Assembly: GCA_937887565.1 (NCBI GenBank)
Contig: CALABS010000011.1
Location: 67,865-131,864 of the forward strand
Direction of reading: 5' to 3'
DNA length: 64,000 bases
Source of the DNA: an uncultured Rhodospirillaceae bacterium
GTDB lineage: Bacteria > Pseudomonadota > Alphaproteobacteria > Rhodospirillales > Magnetospirillaceae
Shown here: positions 1-6,370 of the stretch, piece by piece
How the letters are laid out: every line of letters begins with the position of its first letter
Position numbering within the stretch: the stretch's first letter is position 1
Notes under the pieces: model-generated
The model's input: the letters and a program-made list of their open reading frames with translations, nothing else
What the model was told of the DNA's origin: nothing
Database searches by the model: none
Translations under genes and position numbers: made by a program

Positions 1-1
1 A

Positions 2-544
2 TTTAACCGTCTGCTCATGGTGGAACGAGGCGCCTGGCTGGACTTGAAACAGCCACCAAGCGCCGCCTATCTGGCAGAAGCCCGGCAAGATATTCTGTCC
101 CACATCAAAGAGGTGGGACAGAGCGGCGACATTGAGTTGATCATCGCCACGGAAAAGGCTCTGCTGGTCACAGACCTCACCCTCTATGCCAACAGCGGTG
201 CGATGGCGAACAGCCTGAAGACTGCGATGAAGGAAGTGCAGGCGGCGGAAAATAGCCTGCCGCTCGTTCAAGATCCGGTGCTCTACAAGGCGGTTGATGA
301 CAGCCACGGCCACCACAAAAGCCGCGTCGGCGGGCTGCCGAAGGACGCCGCGCGTCAATTCTTCACCTCGAATGCCGCCCGCCTGCTCAACATGGACAAG
401 TCGCGCCTCGACGGCGAGGAGAAGGCCATCGTCGAGGAGCGCAAGCGCAACATGCGCGCGGCGGAAAGGCTCTACGCCGTTCTTCAGCACAAGGCCCTCG
501 GCATCGCCCCCGCGCACGATCGCGATCACGGCATGTCGCGGTAG
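2..544 (+). CDS. Hypothetical protein of mobile element, probably 5'-truncated by the window
   Basis: I do not recognise this family. The first ATG in the window is at 17, but the frame is open to the left edge, so the gene may start outside. The visible 175 residues are soluble, mostly charged and probably helical, with no membrane segment or signal peptide. The C-terminal third (about residues 105-160) is rich in Lys, Arg and Glu. The stop lies 10 nt before the traJ-like gene and on the same strand, so it is probably co-transcribed with the mobilisation genes. A role in plasmid or island transfer is inferred from position only. Confidence 0.6.
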   Translation, partial: FNRLLMVERGAWLDLKQPPSAAYLAEARQDILSHIKEVGQSGDIELIIATEKALLVTDLTLYANSGAMANSLKTAMKEVQAAENSLPLVQDPVLYKAVDDSHGHHKSRVGGLPKDAARQFFTSNAARLLNMDKSRLDGEEKAIVEERKRNMRAAERLYAVLQHKALGIAPAHDRDHGMSR

Positions 545-554
545 GGGGACGGCC

Positions 555-926
555 ATGGCGACCGATCGTAGGAGAATTCTTGTCTCCTTCACCGACGAGG
601 AGATGGCGGCGGTGAAGGGCCTGGCCGACCAGGTCCGGTTGTCGGTGTCCGAACTGCTGCGCCGCCTTTCCCTCGGGCACCGGCTGCCCGATTCCGGCAC
701 CATCGTGGGGTCCCAGGCGATTCGCGACCTGCTGAAGGTCAACGCCGACCAGGCGCGCCTGGGCAACCTGATGAAGCTGGCGCTGGACGACGCGGACGGC
801 GCGTTCACGCCGGCGGCGCTGGCCCGGATCGACGCCCTGCTGGCGGAGATCGTCGACGTGCAGGCGACGCTGAAATCCGCCGTCAAGGACATCCACCAGC
901 GGATTCATCCCAGGGCCGCGCGGTGA
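555..926 (+). CDS. traJ: TraJ/MobC-like relaxosome accessory protein
   Basis: This 123-residue protein begins with a ribbon-helix-helix-type region (RRRILVSFTDEEMAAVKGLA, then a VSELLRR helix), as in RP4 TraJ and other plasmid mobilisation proteins that bind oriT and help load the relaxase. The rest is predicted helical. The start at 555 follows a purine-rich stretch (TAGGGGGAC) and gives a compact N-terminus; an ATG further upstream at 294 would overlap the preceding gene by 250 nt and was rejected. Its stop overlaps the GTG of the relaxase gene, implying translational coupling as for traJ-traI of IncP plasmids. Family assignment is by motif and context. Confidence 0.75.
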   Translation: MATDRRRILVSFTDEEMAAVKGLADQVRLSVSELLRRLSLGHRLPDSGTIVGSQAIRDLLKVNADQARLGNLMKLALDDADGAFTPAALARIDALLAEIVDVQATLKSAVKDIHQRIHPRAAR

Positions 927-1396
927 TCCCGGTTCGCATCGACCGCGATCCCGAGGTCCGCGACGATTATTCCCACCTCGCCCGCTACATCGCGGCGGCC
1001 AGCGAGAAGTGGGAAAAGCTCGACCAGTTCTGGATCGCGAACTGCGACGCCGGCGTCGACCTCGCCGACCTCGACACCGCGCTGATCGAGATCGAGGCCA
1101 CCCGGGCGCTGAAGCCCGGCATCGCGGACAAGACCTATCATCTGGTCGTCTCCTTCCGCCCGGGCGACCGCGAGAAGCTGACCCTCGCCGACCTGCGGGA
1201 CATCGAGCGGAATTTCGCCGAGGCGCTCGGCTTCGGCGACCACCAGCGGGTCGCCGGCACCCATGTCAACACCGACAACTTCCACCTGCACGTCGCCTTC
1301 AACAAGGTTCAGCCGCGTGGGGAAACGATCCAGATCACCCTGCGCGAGGAGGGCTGGCCGGACTTCTGGCGGATGATCGTCGAGGGGCCGGAATAG
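923..1396 (+). pseudogene. traI: TraI-type (MOB-P) relaxase, truncated after the catalytic N-terminus
   Basis: The 157 residues align by eye with the start of RP4 TraI. Tyr22 sits in an ARYI context (the nicking tyrosine of RP4 TraI is also Tyr22), motif II reads DKTYHLVVSF near residues 72-81, and the metal-binding histidine motif reads NTDNFHLHVAFNKV near residues 114-127. Full-length relaxases of this group are several times longer. Here the frame meets TAG soon after the last motif, and no other frame continues the protein before the convergent toxin-antitoxin genes. It starts with GTG overlapping the traJ stop. The catalytic core is complete on paper, so nicking cannot be excluded, but the missing C-terminus suggests an inactive remnant. 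Confidence 0.75.
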
Positions 1397-1405
1397 GCGG
1401 CCGGA

Positions 1406-1813
1406 TCAGGCCTGGTCCTCGGTTTCCGGCGGCAACAGGTCATCGACCGCCACGCCCAACGCGGTCGCCAGCCGACGGTACGCGGCCACCGACCCGGGCT
1501 TCTTGTGCCCCTCGATCTCGACCAGGTAGCTGCGCGCCACCCCCGCCTTGTCGGCCAGGGCCTGCGGCGACAGCCCACGATGCTCGCGCCAGATCCTGAC
1601 CGGGTGTTCGCCGGCCATCAGGCGCATGACCAGCTCGACGGGCAGGTGGTCGGCCCGCGCGGCCTCCTTCCCGATCTCCACCTCCCGGGCCTCGGCCACC
1701 TTCAGCGCCATGACATCCTCGGCCTCCTCGATCGCTTCGAGCATCATCTCGAAATCGGCCCGGCGCAGGGTCACGGTATCGGCGGTCTGTGCGATGGGAT
1801 GGACTGCGTTCAT
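1406..1813 (-). CDS. HTH-type antitoxin (XRE family), partner of RelE/ParE toxin
   Basis: A 135-residue protein with a C-terminal XRE helix-turn-helix (LSPQALADKAGVARSYLVEI, roughly residues 80-130) and an N-terminal acidic helical region (LEAIEEAEDVMALKV) of the kind that neutralises toxins. It starts at the ATG whose first bases overlap the toxin stop (4-nt overlap), so the order is toxin then antitoxin, as in higBA systems. A longer frame open to 2125 exists but runs across the toxin gene. The HTH probably represses its own operon through the repeats at 2072-2123. Antitoxin function is inferred from architecture and coupling. Confidence 0.8.
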   Translation of the reverse strand: MNAVHPIAQTADTVTLRRADFEMMLEAIEEAEDVMALKVAEAREVEIGKEAARADHLPVELVMRLMAGEHPVRIWREHRGLSPQALADKAGVARSYLVEIEGHKKPGSVAAYRRLATALGVAVDDLLPPETEDQA

Positions 1814-2064
1814 CGGTATACCTCGTCGCGCTTGGCGATCTTGTCCACGATCATCTCCCCGGCCTCGTGGTCCAGGCGGTAGACCGCGCGCCAATCGCCC
1901 TGGCGAACGCGGAAGCCCGGCTGGTCGGTCAACCGCTTCGCCCACGGATGTTGGCCCATGGGATCGGCGGCAACCTGCTGAAGTTTCGCCAGCAGACCCG
2001 CGCCCTCCTTTCGGGGAGCCTTGGTCAATGCCTTTGCGGCGGCTGGGGAGAAGATCAGCTTCAT
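1810..2064 (-). CDS. RelE/ParE-family toxin
   Basis: An 84-residue basic protein with the RelE/ParE pattern: an N-terminal beta strand (MKLIFSP), two helices rich in Ala and Lys, then the core strands FRVRQGDWRAVYRLD and a final strand ending in KRDEVYR. Members are mRNA interferases or gyrase poisons; which activity this one has cannot be told from sequence. The Arg residues of the core strand and the C-terminal Arg-Tyr pattern are those usually involved in catalysis. It is the first gene of a two-gene operon with the HTH antitoxin, and its stop overlaps the antitoxin start. Confidence 0.8.
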   Translation of the reverse strand: MKLIFSPAAAKALTKAPRKEGAGLLAKLQQVAADPMGQHPWAKRLTDQPGFRVRQGDWRAVYRLDHEAGEMIVDKIAKRDEVYR

Positions 2065-2071
2065 GGCCTAT

Positions 2072-2123
2072 TGTCGCTATTGGAGACAGCCTCGTCAAGG
2101 GCGCATTGTCGCTAATGGCGACC
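2072..2123 (-). promoter_or_regulatory. Two imperfect inverted repeats, probable operators of the toxin-antitoxin operon
   Basis: Two 17-bp dyads lie just upstream of the toxin start: TGTCGC-TATTG-GAGACA at 2072-2088 and TGTCGC-TAATG-GCGACC at 2107-2123. Both share the half-site TGTCGC and a 5-nt spacer, and their centres are 35 bp apart. An autoregulatory site for the HTH antitoxin is inferred from position and symmetry. Confidence 0.5.
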
Positions 2124-2132
2124 ATTTGCGGG

Positions 2133-2408
2133 TCACGCGGCGAAGGCCAGCGCCTCGAACGACCTGGCCGCCTTTTCCGCGTCGTGATGCATCATGACGT
2201 TGGCGGCGGCGATCTGCTCCAGGGCTTCGGCGACGGCATCCATGCGGATGCCGGTCGACCACGGGGTCGCAGCCAGGTGGGCGAAATCGTCGTCGGCGAC
2301 GCGGGCGCTAAGGGTGCCGAAGGTCGCTCCGGGGGTCCAGTTGAGCAGATACACCACCTCGTCGTGCCAATGAAGATACGTCTGGGCTTCGTGGGCGTTG
2401 CGGGTCAT
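2133..2408 (-). CDS. Hypothetical small protein of mobile element
   Basis: A 91-residue acidic protein with no recognised domain. It contains a Trp/His-rich segment (YLHWHDEVVYLLNW) near the N-terminus and an alanine-rich helical C-terminus. The start at 2408 (MTRNAHEA) is preceded by a GGAGG-like element lying in the left arm of the large inverted repeat 2410-2589, so the repeat carries its ribosome binding site. The larger frame open to 2774 crosses the repeat and the zeta fragment and is not credible. Function unknown. Confidence 0.5.
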   Translation of the reverse strand: MTRNAHEAQTYLHWHDEVVYLLNWTPGATFGTLSARVADDDFAHLAATPWSTGIRMDAVAEALEQIAAANVMMHHDAEKAARSFEALAFAA

Positions 2409-2409
2409 G

Positions 2410-2589
2410 GGAGCCTCCATCGTCCTTGGTTTCGATGGCGGTCCGTCGACAGGGCCGGGCGGACGGAGGCATAGCATTTCGGGGGGACCGCGCCGGCTTG
2501 CCGGCGTGGGGGAGCCGAAATGCGTCATTGCCGCCGGCCGACTGGCCCTGTAGGACCACGGCCACGAAGCCAAGGACGATGGAGGCTCC
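2410..2589. repeat. 180-bp imperfect inverted repeat with perfect central hairpin
   Basis: The outer arms GGAGCCTCCATCGTCCTTGG (from 2410) and its complement (ending 2589) match at 24 of 25 positions. The inner arms show weaker but recognisable symmetry (CAGGGCC, GGCGG and GCATTTCGG blocks on both sides). The centre is a perfect 7-bp stem, CGCCGGC-TT-GCCGGCG, at 2491-2506. The element separates the 91-residue gene from the truncated zeta toxin. It could be a MITE-like insertion or an inverted duplication of a leader region. Confidence 0.7.
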
Positions 2590-2688
2590 ACGCACCGTCT
2601 GCGGGTGCGCGGTATCGGTGTTGGTGCGTGGGGGAGGTTGTTTCGCGGTCCATGGACACGGAGCCCGAAACGGGGGGCGGGAAGGCGG

Positions 2689-2805
2689 TTAGAGGGACAG
2701 TCCCCGCGCCTGGTCCAGGACGGGCAGCTTGCCCGCCAAGTGGTGCCGCACCAGGGTGGTCTTGCCGCTTCCATTCGGCCCGGCGATGATCCAGATCTGG
2801 TGCAT
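2689..2805 (-). pseudogene. Truncated zeta-toxin-like P-loop protein
   Basis: The 38-codon frame begins MHQIWIIAGPNGSGKTTLV, a Walker A motif of the zeta toxin family (UDP-N-acetylglucosamine kinases). A TAA then ends it where the rest of the roughly 200-residue kinase should follow. Its ATG overlaps the TGA of the 81-residue gene upstream, so the pair looked like a coupled toxin-antitoxin operon before truncation. The loss point lies close to the inverted repeat 2410-2589. The fragment has no catalytic or substrate-binding residues beyond the P-loop and should be inactive. Confidence 0.7.
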
Positions 2806-3050
2806 CACAGATCCCGGATCACCACTTCCCTGTCATCCTGGAAATTCACCAGCTGGCGCCGGCCGTCAGGATATTCCTTCACGACGCCATCGGGAAAGCG
2901 GTCGTCGCCGAAGTAGATGGCGCGGCCGGCGGCGATGTGGCGCTTGGCCTCCTCGCCGGCGTCGCTGGCCAGGGCGCGGGTGAACGCGGCGGCGAACTGG
3001 CGGTCGGCCGCCTCGCTCATCGCGCCAAGGGTGTTGTCGGGCTGTGCCAT
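2805..3050 (-). CDS. Small protein coupled to zeta-toxin fragment, putative antitoxin
   Basis: An 81-residue protein with a helical N-terminal half (EAADRQFAAAFTRALASDAG) and a strand-rich C-terminus (AIYFGDDRFPDGVVKEYPDG, then REVVIRDL). No family name is certain. Its stop overlaps the start of the P-loop fragment by one base, the typical arrangement for an antitoxin preceding a zeta-like toxin, so an antitoxin role is inferred from position. It is intact although its partner is truncated, as expected for an antitoxin that outlives its toxin. Confidence 0.6.
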   Translation of the reverse strand: MAQPDNTLGAMSEAADRQFAAAFTRALASDAGEEAKRHIAAGRAIYFGDDRFPDGVVKEYPDGRRQLVNFQDDREVVIRDL

Positions 3051-3063
3051 GACGGCCTCCAGA

Positions 3064-3621
3064 TCAGCGCTTCCGCCCCTCCAGGAACAGGTCTCCATTA
3101 AGCCGTACCCGCACCGGCAATCCAACCCTGATGTCCGTTGCGGGCAGGCCAACAGCGCCTTCGTAGTCGTGGAGTTGGGCAAGGCAACCCTCGCGCGGGA
3201 GAGGCGGACGGATTGGCTCGATCCGCCCCTTGCCCTCGCGGCCATCGATGCCGGTCACGCAGACGGCCTGGCGGGTGTTTCCGGGCGTGAGGGGGTCGAC
3301 GACGGCGGAAACCTGGTCCCCTGGAAAGAGGATCGTGGTGCCATTCGGGCTCATGGGTGAATTGACCACCCGGATCCGCGCCGTCTGGGCCCGGGGGTCG
3401 TAGGTGTCGATGATCGCGAAGATGTCCGTCGCCGACGTGATGGGCTTCGGCGTCGACGGCGCGGCCGCGAAACGCCGGTACTTCTCGGAGGCGCGCGGGT
3501 CGATGTCGCCGGCCTCGGCCTTGCCGGCGACGCCGGCGGCGAGGGCGGTGCGGGTCGGCGGGAACGGCGCCATCGTCGCCAGGATGGCCATGGTCGGGAT
3601 GATCGCGGCAAGCGCCATCAT
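3064..3621 (-). CDS. Exported hypothetical protein
   Basis: A 185-residue protein starting with a typical Sec signal peptide (MMALAAIIPTMAILATMAPF, probable cleavage after an ALA near residue 30). The mature part is about 155 residues, with strand-rich stretches such as FAIIDTYDP and TTILFPGDQVSAVVDP and two cysteines (VCVTG, GCLAQ) that could form a disulfide. The start is supported by GGAG about 8 nt before the double ATG; the longer frame to 3798 lacks such a signal. It ends 13 nt before the 81-residue gene. No function recognised; its position suggests a periplasmic component of the mobile element. Confidence 0.6.
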   Translation of the reverse strand: MMALAAIIPTMAILATMAPFPPTRTALAAGVAGKAEAGDIDPRASEKYRRFAAAPSTPKPITSATDIFAIIDTYDPRAQTARIRVVNSPMSPNGTTILFPGDQVSAVVDPLTPGNTRQAVCVTGIDGREGKGRIEPIRPPLPREGCLAQLHDYEGAVGLPATDIRVGLPVRVRLNGDLFLEGRKR

Positions 3622-3681
3622 GACTTTTCTCCGCTTGGGATTGTGGCGGTCAACTTCAGTTCCCGTTGACACCGCCCGGCA

Positions 3682-3719
3682 CCGTAGAAAGGAGGTCGCT
3701 ACACGCAGCCTTTCTACGG
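3682..3719. repeat. Perfect 11-bp inverted repeat upstream of exported protein gene
   Basis: CCGTAGAAAGG (3682-3692) and CCTTTCTACGG (3709-3719) flank a 16-nt loop. It lies about 60 bp upstream of the exported-protein start in the 240-bp non-coding stretch beside the tRNA. It may be an operator, an attenuator or part of the element end. Confidence 0.5.
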
Positions 3720-3816
3720 CACGCAAACAGGTCGCTAATCCTTGGATTGGCGGCCTTTTTGTTATGTCATCGGGGGTTCCACGCCTCTCTGCACGCAAGC
3801 GTGACCTTGCGCTCCA

Positions 3817-3845
3817 CCGTGGGCTGCGTTATACACAGCCCACGG
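3817..3845. repeat. Perfect 10-bp hairpin 19 nt from tRNA-Ala 3' end
   Basis: CCGTGGGCTG and CAGCCCACGG enclose a 9-nt loop. A smaller perfect palindrome, CACGC-AA-GCGTG, sits at 3792-3803. There is no T-run for a minus-strand tRNA terminator, so the repeats may instead mark the attachment-site region of the integrated element. The rest of 3622-3863 shows nothing codable. Confidence 0.45.
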
Positions 3846-3863
3846 ATTCGGCGGGGTAAAATC

Positions 3864-3939
3864 TGGTGGAGCTGAGGGGAATCGAACCCCTGACCTCCGC
3901 AGTGCGATTGCGGCGCTCTCCCATCTGAGCTACAGCCCC
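3864..3939 (-). tRNA. tRNA-Ala (anticodon CGC)
   Basis: Read on the minus strand this is a 76-nt cloverleaf. The acceptor GGGGCTG pairs with CAGCTCC. The D-arm is GCTC-AGATGGGA-GAGC. The anticodon stem CCGCA/TGCGG encloses the loop ATCGCAC, giving anticodon CGC for codon GCG. The T-arm AGGGG-TTCGATT-CCCCT is canonical, and CCA is encoded. Its 3' end faces the mobile-element genes to the left, as expected when a tRNA 3' end is the integration target. Confidence 0.95.
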
Positions 3940-4098
3940 AGGAGGCGCCGATAATGGTGAAACGCCCCCGCCCTGTCAAGCGGCGCCTTCGGCCATTTCG
4001 CGGCGTCCCGAAAGGCCCGGCCGGGCGTCCTCCCCTTGCGCGCGGGGGCGCCTGCGGCTAGGGTTGCGGCGCGAACTTCCCAGTCCGAGGCCTGCCCG

Positions 4099-4398
4099 AT
4101 GGAGATCATCCTCGTCCCCCTGCTGACGGTCATCTACTACGCGCTCGACATCTATATGTGGGTCGTGCTGGCGATGGTCATCTTCAGCTGGCTGCTCGCC
4201 TTCGGGGTGGTCAACACCTACAACCGCGCCGTCCGCGTCATCGGCGACGTGCTGCACCGGCTGACCGAGCCGGCACTGGCCCCCATCCGCCGGGTGCTGC
4301 CCGATTTCGGCTCCGTCGACCTGTCGCCCATCGCGCTGTGGCTGATCGTCATCTTCGCCCAGATGGTGGTGGCCAACCTGATCGCCGCGGTTCGTTGA
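4099..4398 (+). CDS. yggT: YggT family integral membrane protein
   Basis: A 99-residue membrane protein with two hydrophobic spans (about residues 5-35 and 72-95) around the family signature RLTEPALAPIRRVLP. YggT proteins are conserved inner-membrane proteins of uncertain function, linked in some bacteria to osmotic or division phenotypes. The start MEIILVP gives the usual length; an ATG 63 nt upstream only adds a low-complexity tail. Its TGA overlaps the TTG start proposed for the DUF167 gene. The yggT-yggU neighbourhood is also found in enterobacteria, which supports both calls. Confidence 0.9.
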   Translation: MEIILVPLLTVIYYALDIYMWVVLAMVIFSWLLAFGVVNTYNRAVRVIGDVLHRLTEPALAPIRRVLPDFGSVDLSPIALWLIVIFAQMVVANLIAAVR

Positions 4399-4721
4399 CG
4401 GCGCCGGGGCCGTTCACGCCCATCCCCGGCGGGATTCGGGTGGCGGTGCGGATCACCCCCAAGGCGTCGCGCGACCGCGTCGAGGGGCCGGTCCCCGAGG
4501 CCGACGGCGGCCGGGTGCTGAAGGTGTCGGTGACCGCCGTGCCCGAGGACGGCAAGGCGAACGCCGCGCTGATCAAGTTGTTGTCGAAGGAATGGCGGGT
4601 CCCCAAATCCGCCATCGACATCGTCCAGGGCGCCACCGACCGGCGCAAGGTTCTCTTCATCTCCGGCGACGCCGACGAGCTTGGGCGCCGCCTCGATCAA
4701 TGGATGGCGACAAGACCATGA
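4395..4721 (+). CDS. yggU: DUF167 (YggU-like) protein
   Basis: About 108 residues with the DUF167 core: VRITPKASRDRVEG, then VTAVPEDGKANAALIKLLSK and a Gly/Arg-rich end (RKVLFISGD). Members are small alpha/beta proteins of unknown role. The start is uncertain. TTG at 4395 overlaps the yggT stop (TTGA) and suits coupling, while an internal GTG at 4440 would give a shorter protein beginning just before the conserved core. The stop overlaps the folD ATG by 4 nt, so yggT-DUF167-folD form one transcription unit. Confidence 0.85.
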   Translation: MTAPGPFTPIPGGIRVAVRITPKASRDRVEGPVPEADGGRVLKVSVTAVPEDGKANAALIKLLSKEWRVPKSAIDIVQGATDRRKVLFISGDADELGRRLDQWMATRP

Positions 4722-5617
4722 GCGAAGCCAAGATCATCGACGGCAACCAGTTCTCGGCCGGCCTGCGCGACGAGATCACCGCGCGGGTCCACGAGATCCG
4801 CGACTTCCACCACGTCACCCCGGGCCTGGCGGTGGTGCTGGTGGGCAGCGACCCGGCCAGCCAGGTCTACGTGCGCAACAAGAACAAACGCGCCGCCGAA
4901 TGCGGCATGAAGTCGTTCGAGCACATCCTGCCCGCCGACACCTCCGAGCATCACCTGCTCAACCTGATCGAGGGCCTGAACGACGACCCCGCCGTCCACG
5001 GCATCCTGGTGCAATTGCCGCTGCCCCGCCATATCGATGCCCAGAAGGTCATCGAGGCCATCCGCGCCGACAAGGACGTGGACGGTTTCCATCCCTGGAA
5101 CGTGGGCAAACTGGCGTCGGGCGGCATCGGCCTGATTCCGTGCACGCCGCTGGGCTCGCTGATGCTGCTGCGCGACCATCTCGGCCCCTTGACCGGCCTC
5201 AAGGCCGTCGTCATCGGACGGTCCAATATCGTCGGCAAGCCCATGGCCCATCTTCTCATCCGCGAGAGCTGCACCGTGACCGTCGCCCATTCCCAGACCA
5301 AGGACCTGCCGGCCGAGGTGCGCCAGGCCGACATCGTGGTCGCGGCGGTGGGCAAGCCCGAGATGGTGCGCGGCGACTGGATCAAGCCGGGCGCCACCGT
5401 CATCGACGTGGGCATCAACCGCGTCACCAGGCCCGACGGCACCAGCAAGCTGGTCGGCGACGTCCGCTTCGACGAGGCGGTCAAGGTGGCCGGCGCCATC
5501 ACCCCGGTGCCGGGCGGCGTCGGGCCGATGACCATCGCCTGCCTGCTCAGGAACACCCTGACGGCGGCCGCCCGTCTCCACCGCCTCGACATCCCCGAGG
5601 CGGAGCCCTGGGCCTGA
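4718..5617 (+). CDS. folD: Bifunctional methylenetetrahydrofolate dehydrogenase/methenyltetrahydrofolate cyclohydrolase
   Basis: A 299-residue cytosolic enzyme interconverting 5,10-methylene-THF and 10-formyl-THF with NADP. The family motifs are all visible: YVRNKNKRAAECGM containing the catalytic lysine of the cyclohydrolase site, VDGFHPWNVG, the nucleotide-binding IGRSNIVGKPMAHLL, and the C-terminal PGGVGPMTIACLLRNTL. Length is normal. The ATG at 4718 overlaps the preceding stop, and a longer frame from 4592 was rejected because it duplicates the DUF167 coding region. Confident assignment. Confidence 0.97.
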   Translation: MSEAKIIDGNQFSAGLRDEITARVHEIRDFHHVTPGLAVVLVGSDPASQVYVRNKNKRAAECGMKSFEHILPADTSEHHLLNLIEGLNDDPAVHGILVQLPLPRHIDAQKVIEAIRADKDVDGFHPWNVGKLASGGIGLIPCTPLGSLMLLRDHLGPLTGLKAVVIGRSNIVGKPMAHLLIRESCTVTVAHSQTKDLPAEVRQADIVVAAVGKPEMVRGDWIKPGATVIDVGINRVTRPDGTSKLVGDVRFDEAVKVAGAITPVPGGVGPMTIACLLRNTLTAAARLHRLDIPEAEPWA

Positions 5618-5646
5618 TCGCATGCGGCCGCGCGCATGTGTTCCAG

Positions 5647-5697
5647 CCGCCATTGAGGCGGCGGCCAAGCGAGCGGAGCGAGCGCCCGGCGAGGGCA
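5647..5697 (+). repeat. Dispersed structured repeat, copy A
   Basis: Hairpin CCGCC-ATTGA-GGCGG followed by GCGGCCAAGC, a variable inner segment and the tail GCCCGGCGAGGGCA. It shares outer blocks and the 37-nt core length with copies at 34061-34112 (inverted) and 57069-57119. It lies between folD and the NnrU gene. Confidence 0.6.
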
Positions 5698-5704
5698 TGC
5701 CAAT

Positions 5705-6370
5705 ATGACCGGGACGGTCTGGCATCTGGCGGCGGCCGTCCTGGTGTTCCTGGTCAGCCACAGCCTGACCAACCTGAAGGCGGTGCGCCGGCCCGTCGAG
5801 GCGGCGGTCGGCCCGCGGGGCTTCATCCTCGGCTATTCGGCGCTGTCGCTGCTGCTGTTGTGGTGGATCATCCGCGCCTACCAGGAGGCGCCGTCGGTGG
5901 TCCTGTGGGCGCAGGAACCATGGATGCGGTGGGCGCCGTCGGCGGCCATGGCGGTGGCCTCGGTGCTGGTCGCCGCCGGCATGACTACCCCCAACCCGTT
6001 TTCCATCGGCCCCGGCGGCAAGGGATACGATCCGGCGCGGCCCGGCATCCTGCGCCTGACCCGCCATCCGGTGCTGTGGGGGCTGGCGCTGTGGGCCGGC
6101 GGCCATGTGGTGCCCAACGGCGACGCCGCCGCGCTGATGGTGTTTGCGCCCTTGCTGGCCCTCGCCCTGGCCGGCCCCCGCCTGCTGGACGCCAAGCGCA
6201 GGCGAAGCCTGGGGTCGGCGCGGTGGGCCGAGATGGCGGAACGAACCGCCCGTCCCACCCTCGCCCTGCTGCCCGAGATGGGCTGGGGACGGCTGCTGGC
6301 CGGCGCCGCGCTGTTCGCCCTGCTGCTCACCCTGCACGAACCGGTGATCGGAATCAGCCCGGTTCCCTGA
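5705..6370 (+). CDS. NnrU family membrane protein
   Basis: A 221-residue integral membrane protein with about six hydrophobic spans and the NnrU signature: an SHSLTNLKAVR loop near residue 19, TPNPFSIGPGG near 99, and LTRHPVLWGLALWAGGH near 119-135. NnrU proteins resemble isoprenylcysteine methyltransferase-like membrane enzymes and were first named from nitric-oxide reductase clusters; no nitrogen-oxide genes are nearby, so the role is open. The start at 5705 directly follows the dispersed repeat. Its 3' end overlaps the convergent PfkB gene by 17 nt. Confidence 0.85.
   Translation: MTGTVWHLAAAVLVFLVSHSLTNLKAVRRPVEAAVGPRGFILGYSALSLLLLWWIIRAYQEAPSVVLWAQEPWMRWAPSAAMAVASVLVAAGMTTPNPFSIGPGGKGYDPARPGILRLTRHPVLWGLALWAGGHVVPNGDAAALMVFAPLLALALAGPRLLDAKRRRSLGSARWAEMAERTARPTLALLPEMGWGRLLAGAALFALLLTLHEPVIGISPVP

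Noticed and set aside
3748..3769. GC stem with TTTTT at about 3760 as a terminator
   Set aside because: The T-run is on the plus strand where no gene ends, and the loop would be only two bases.
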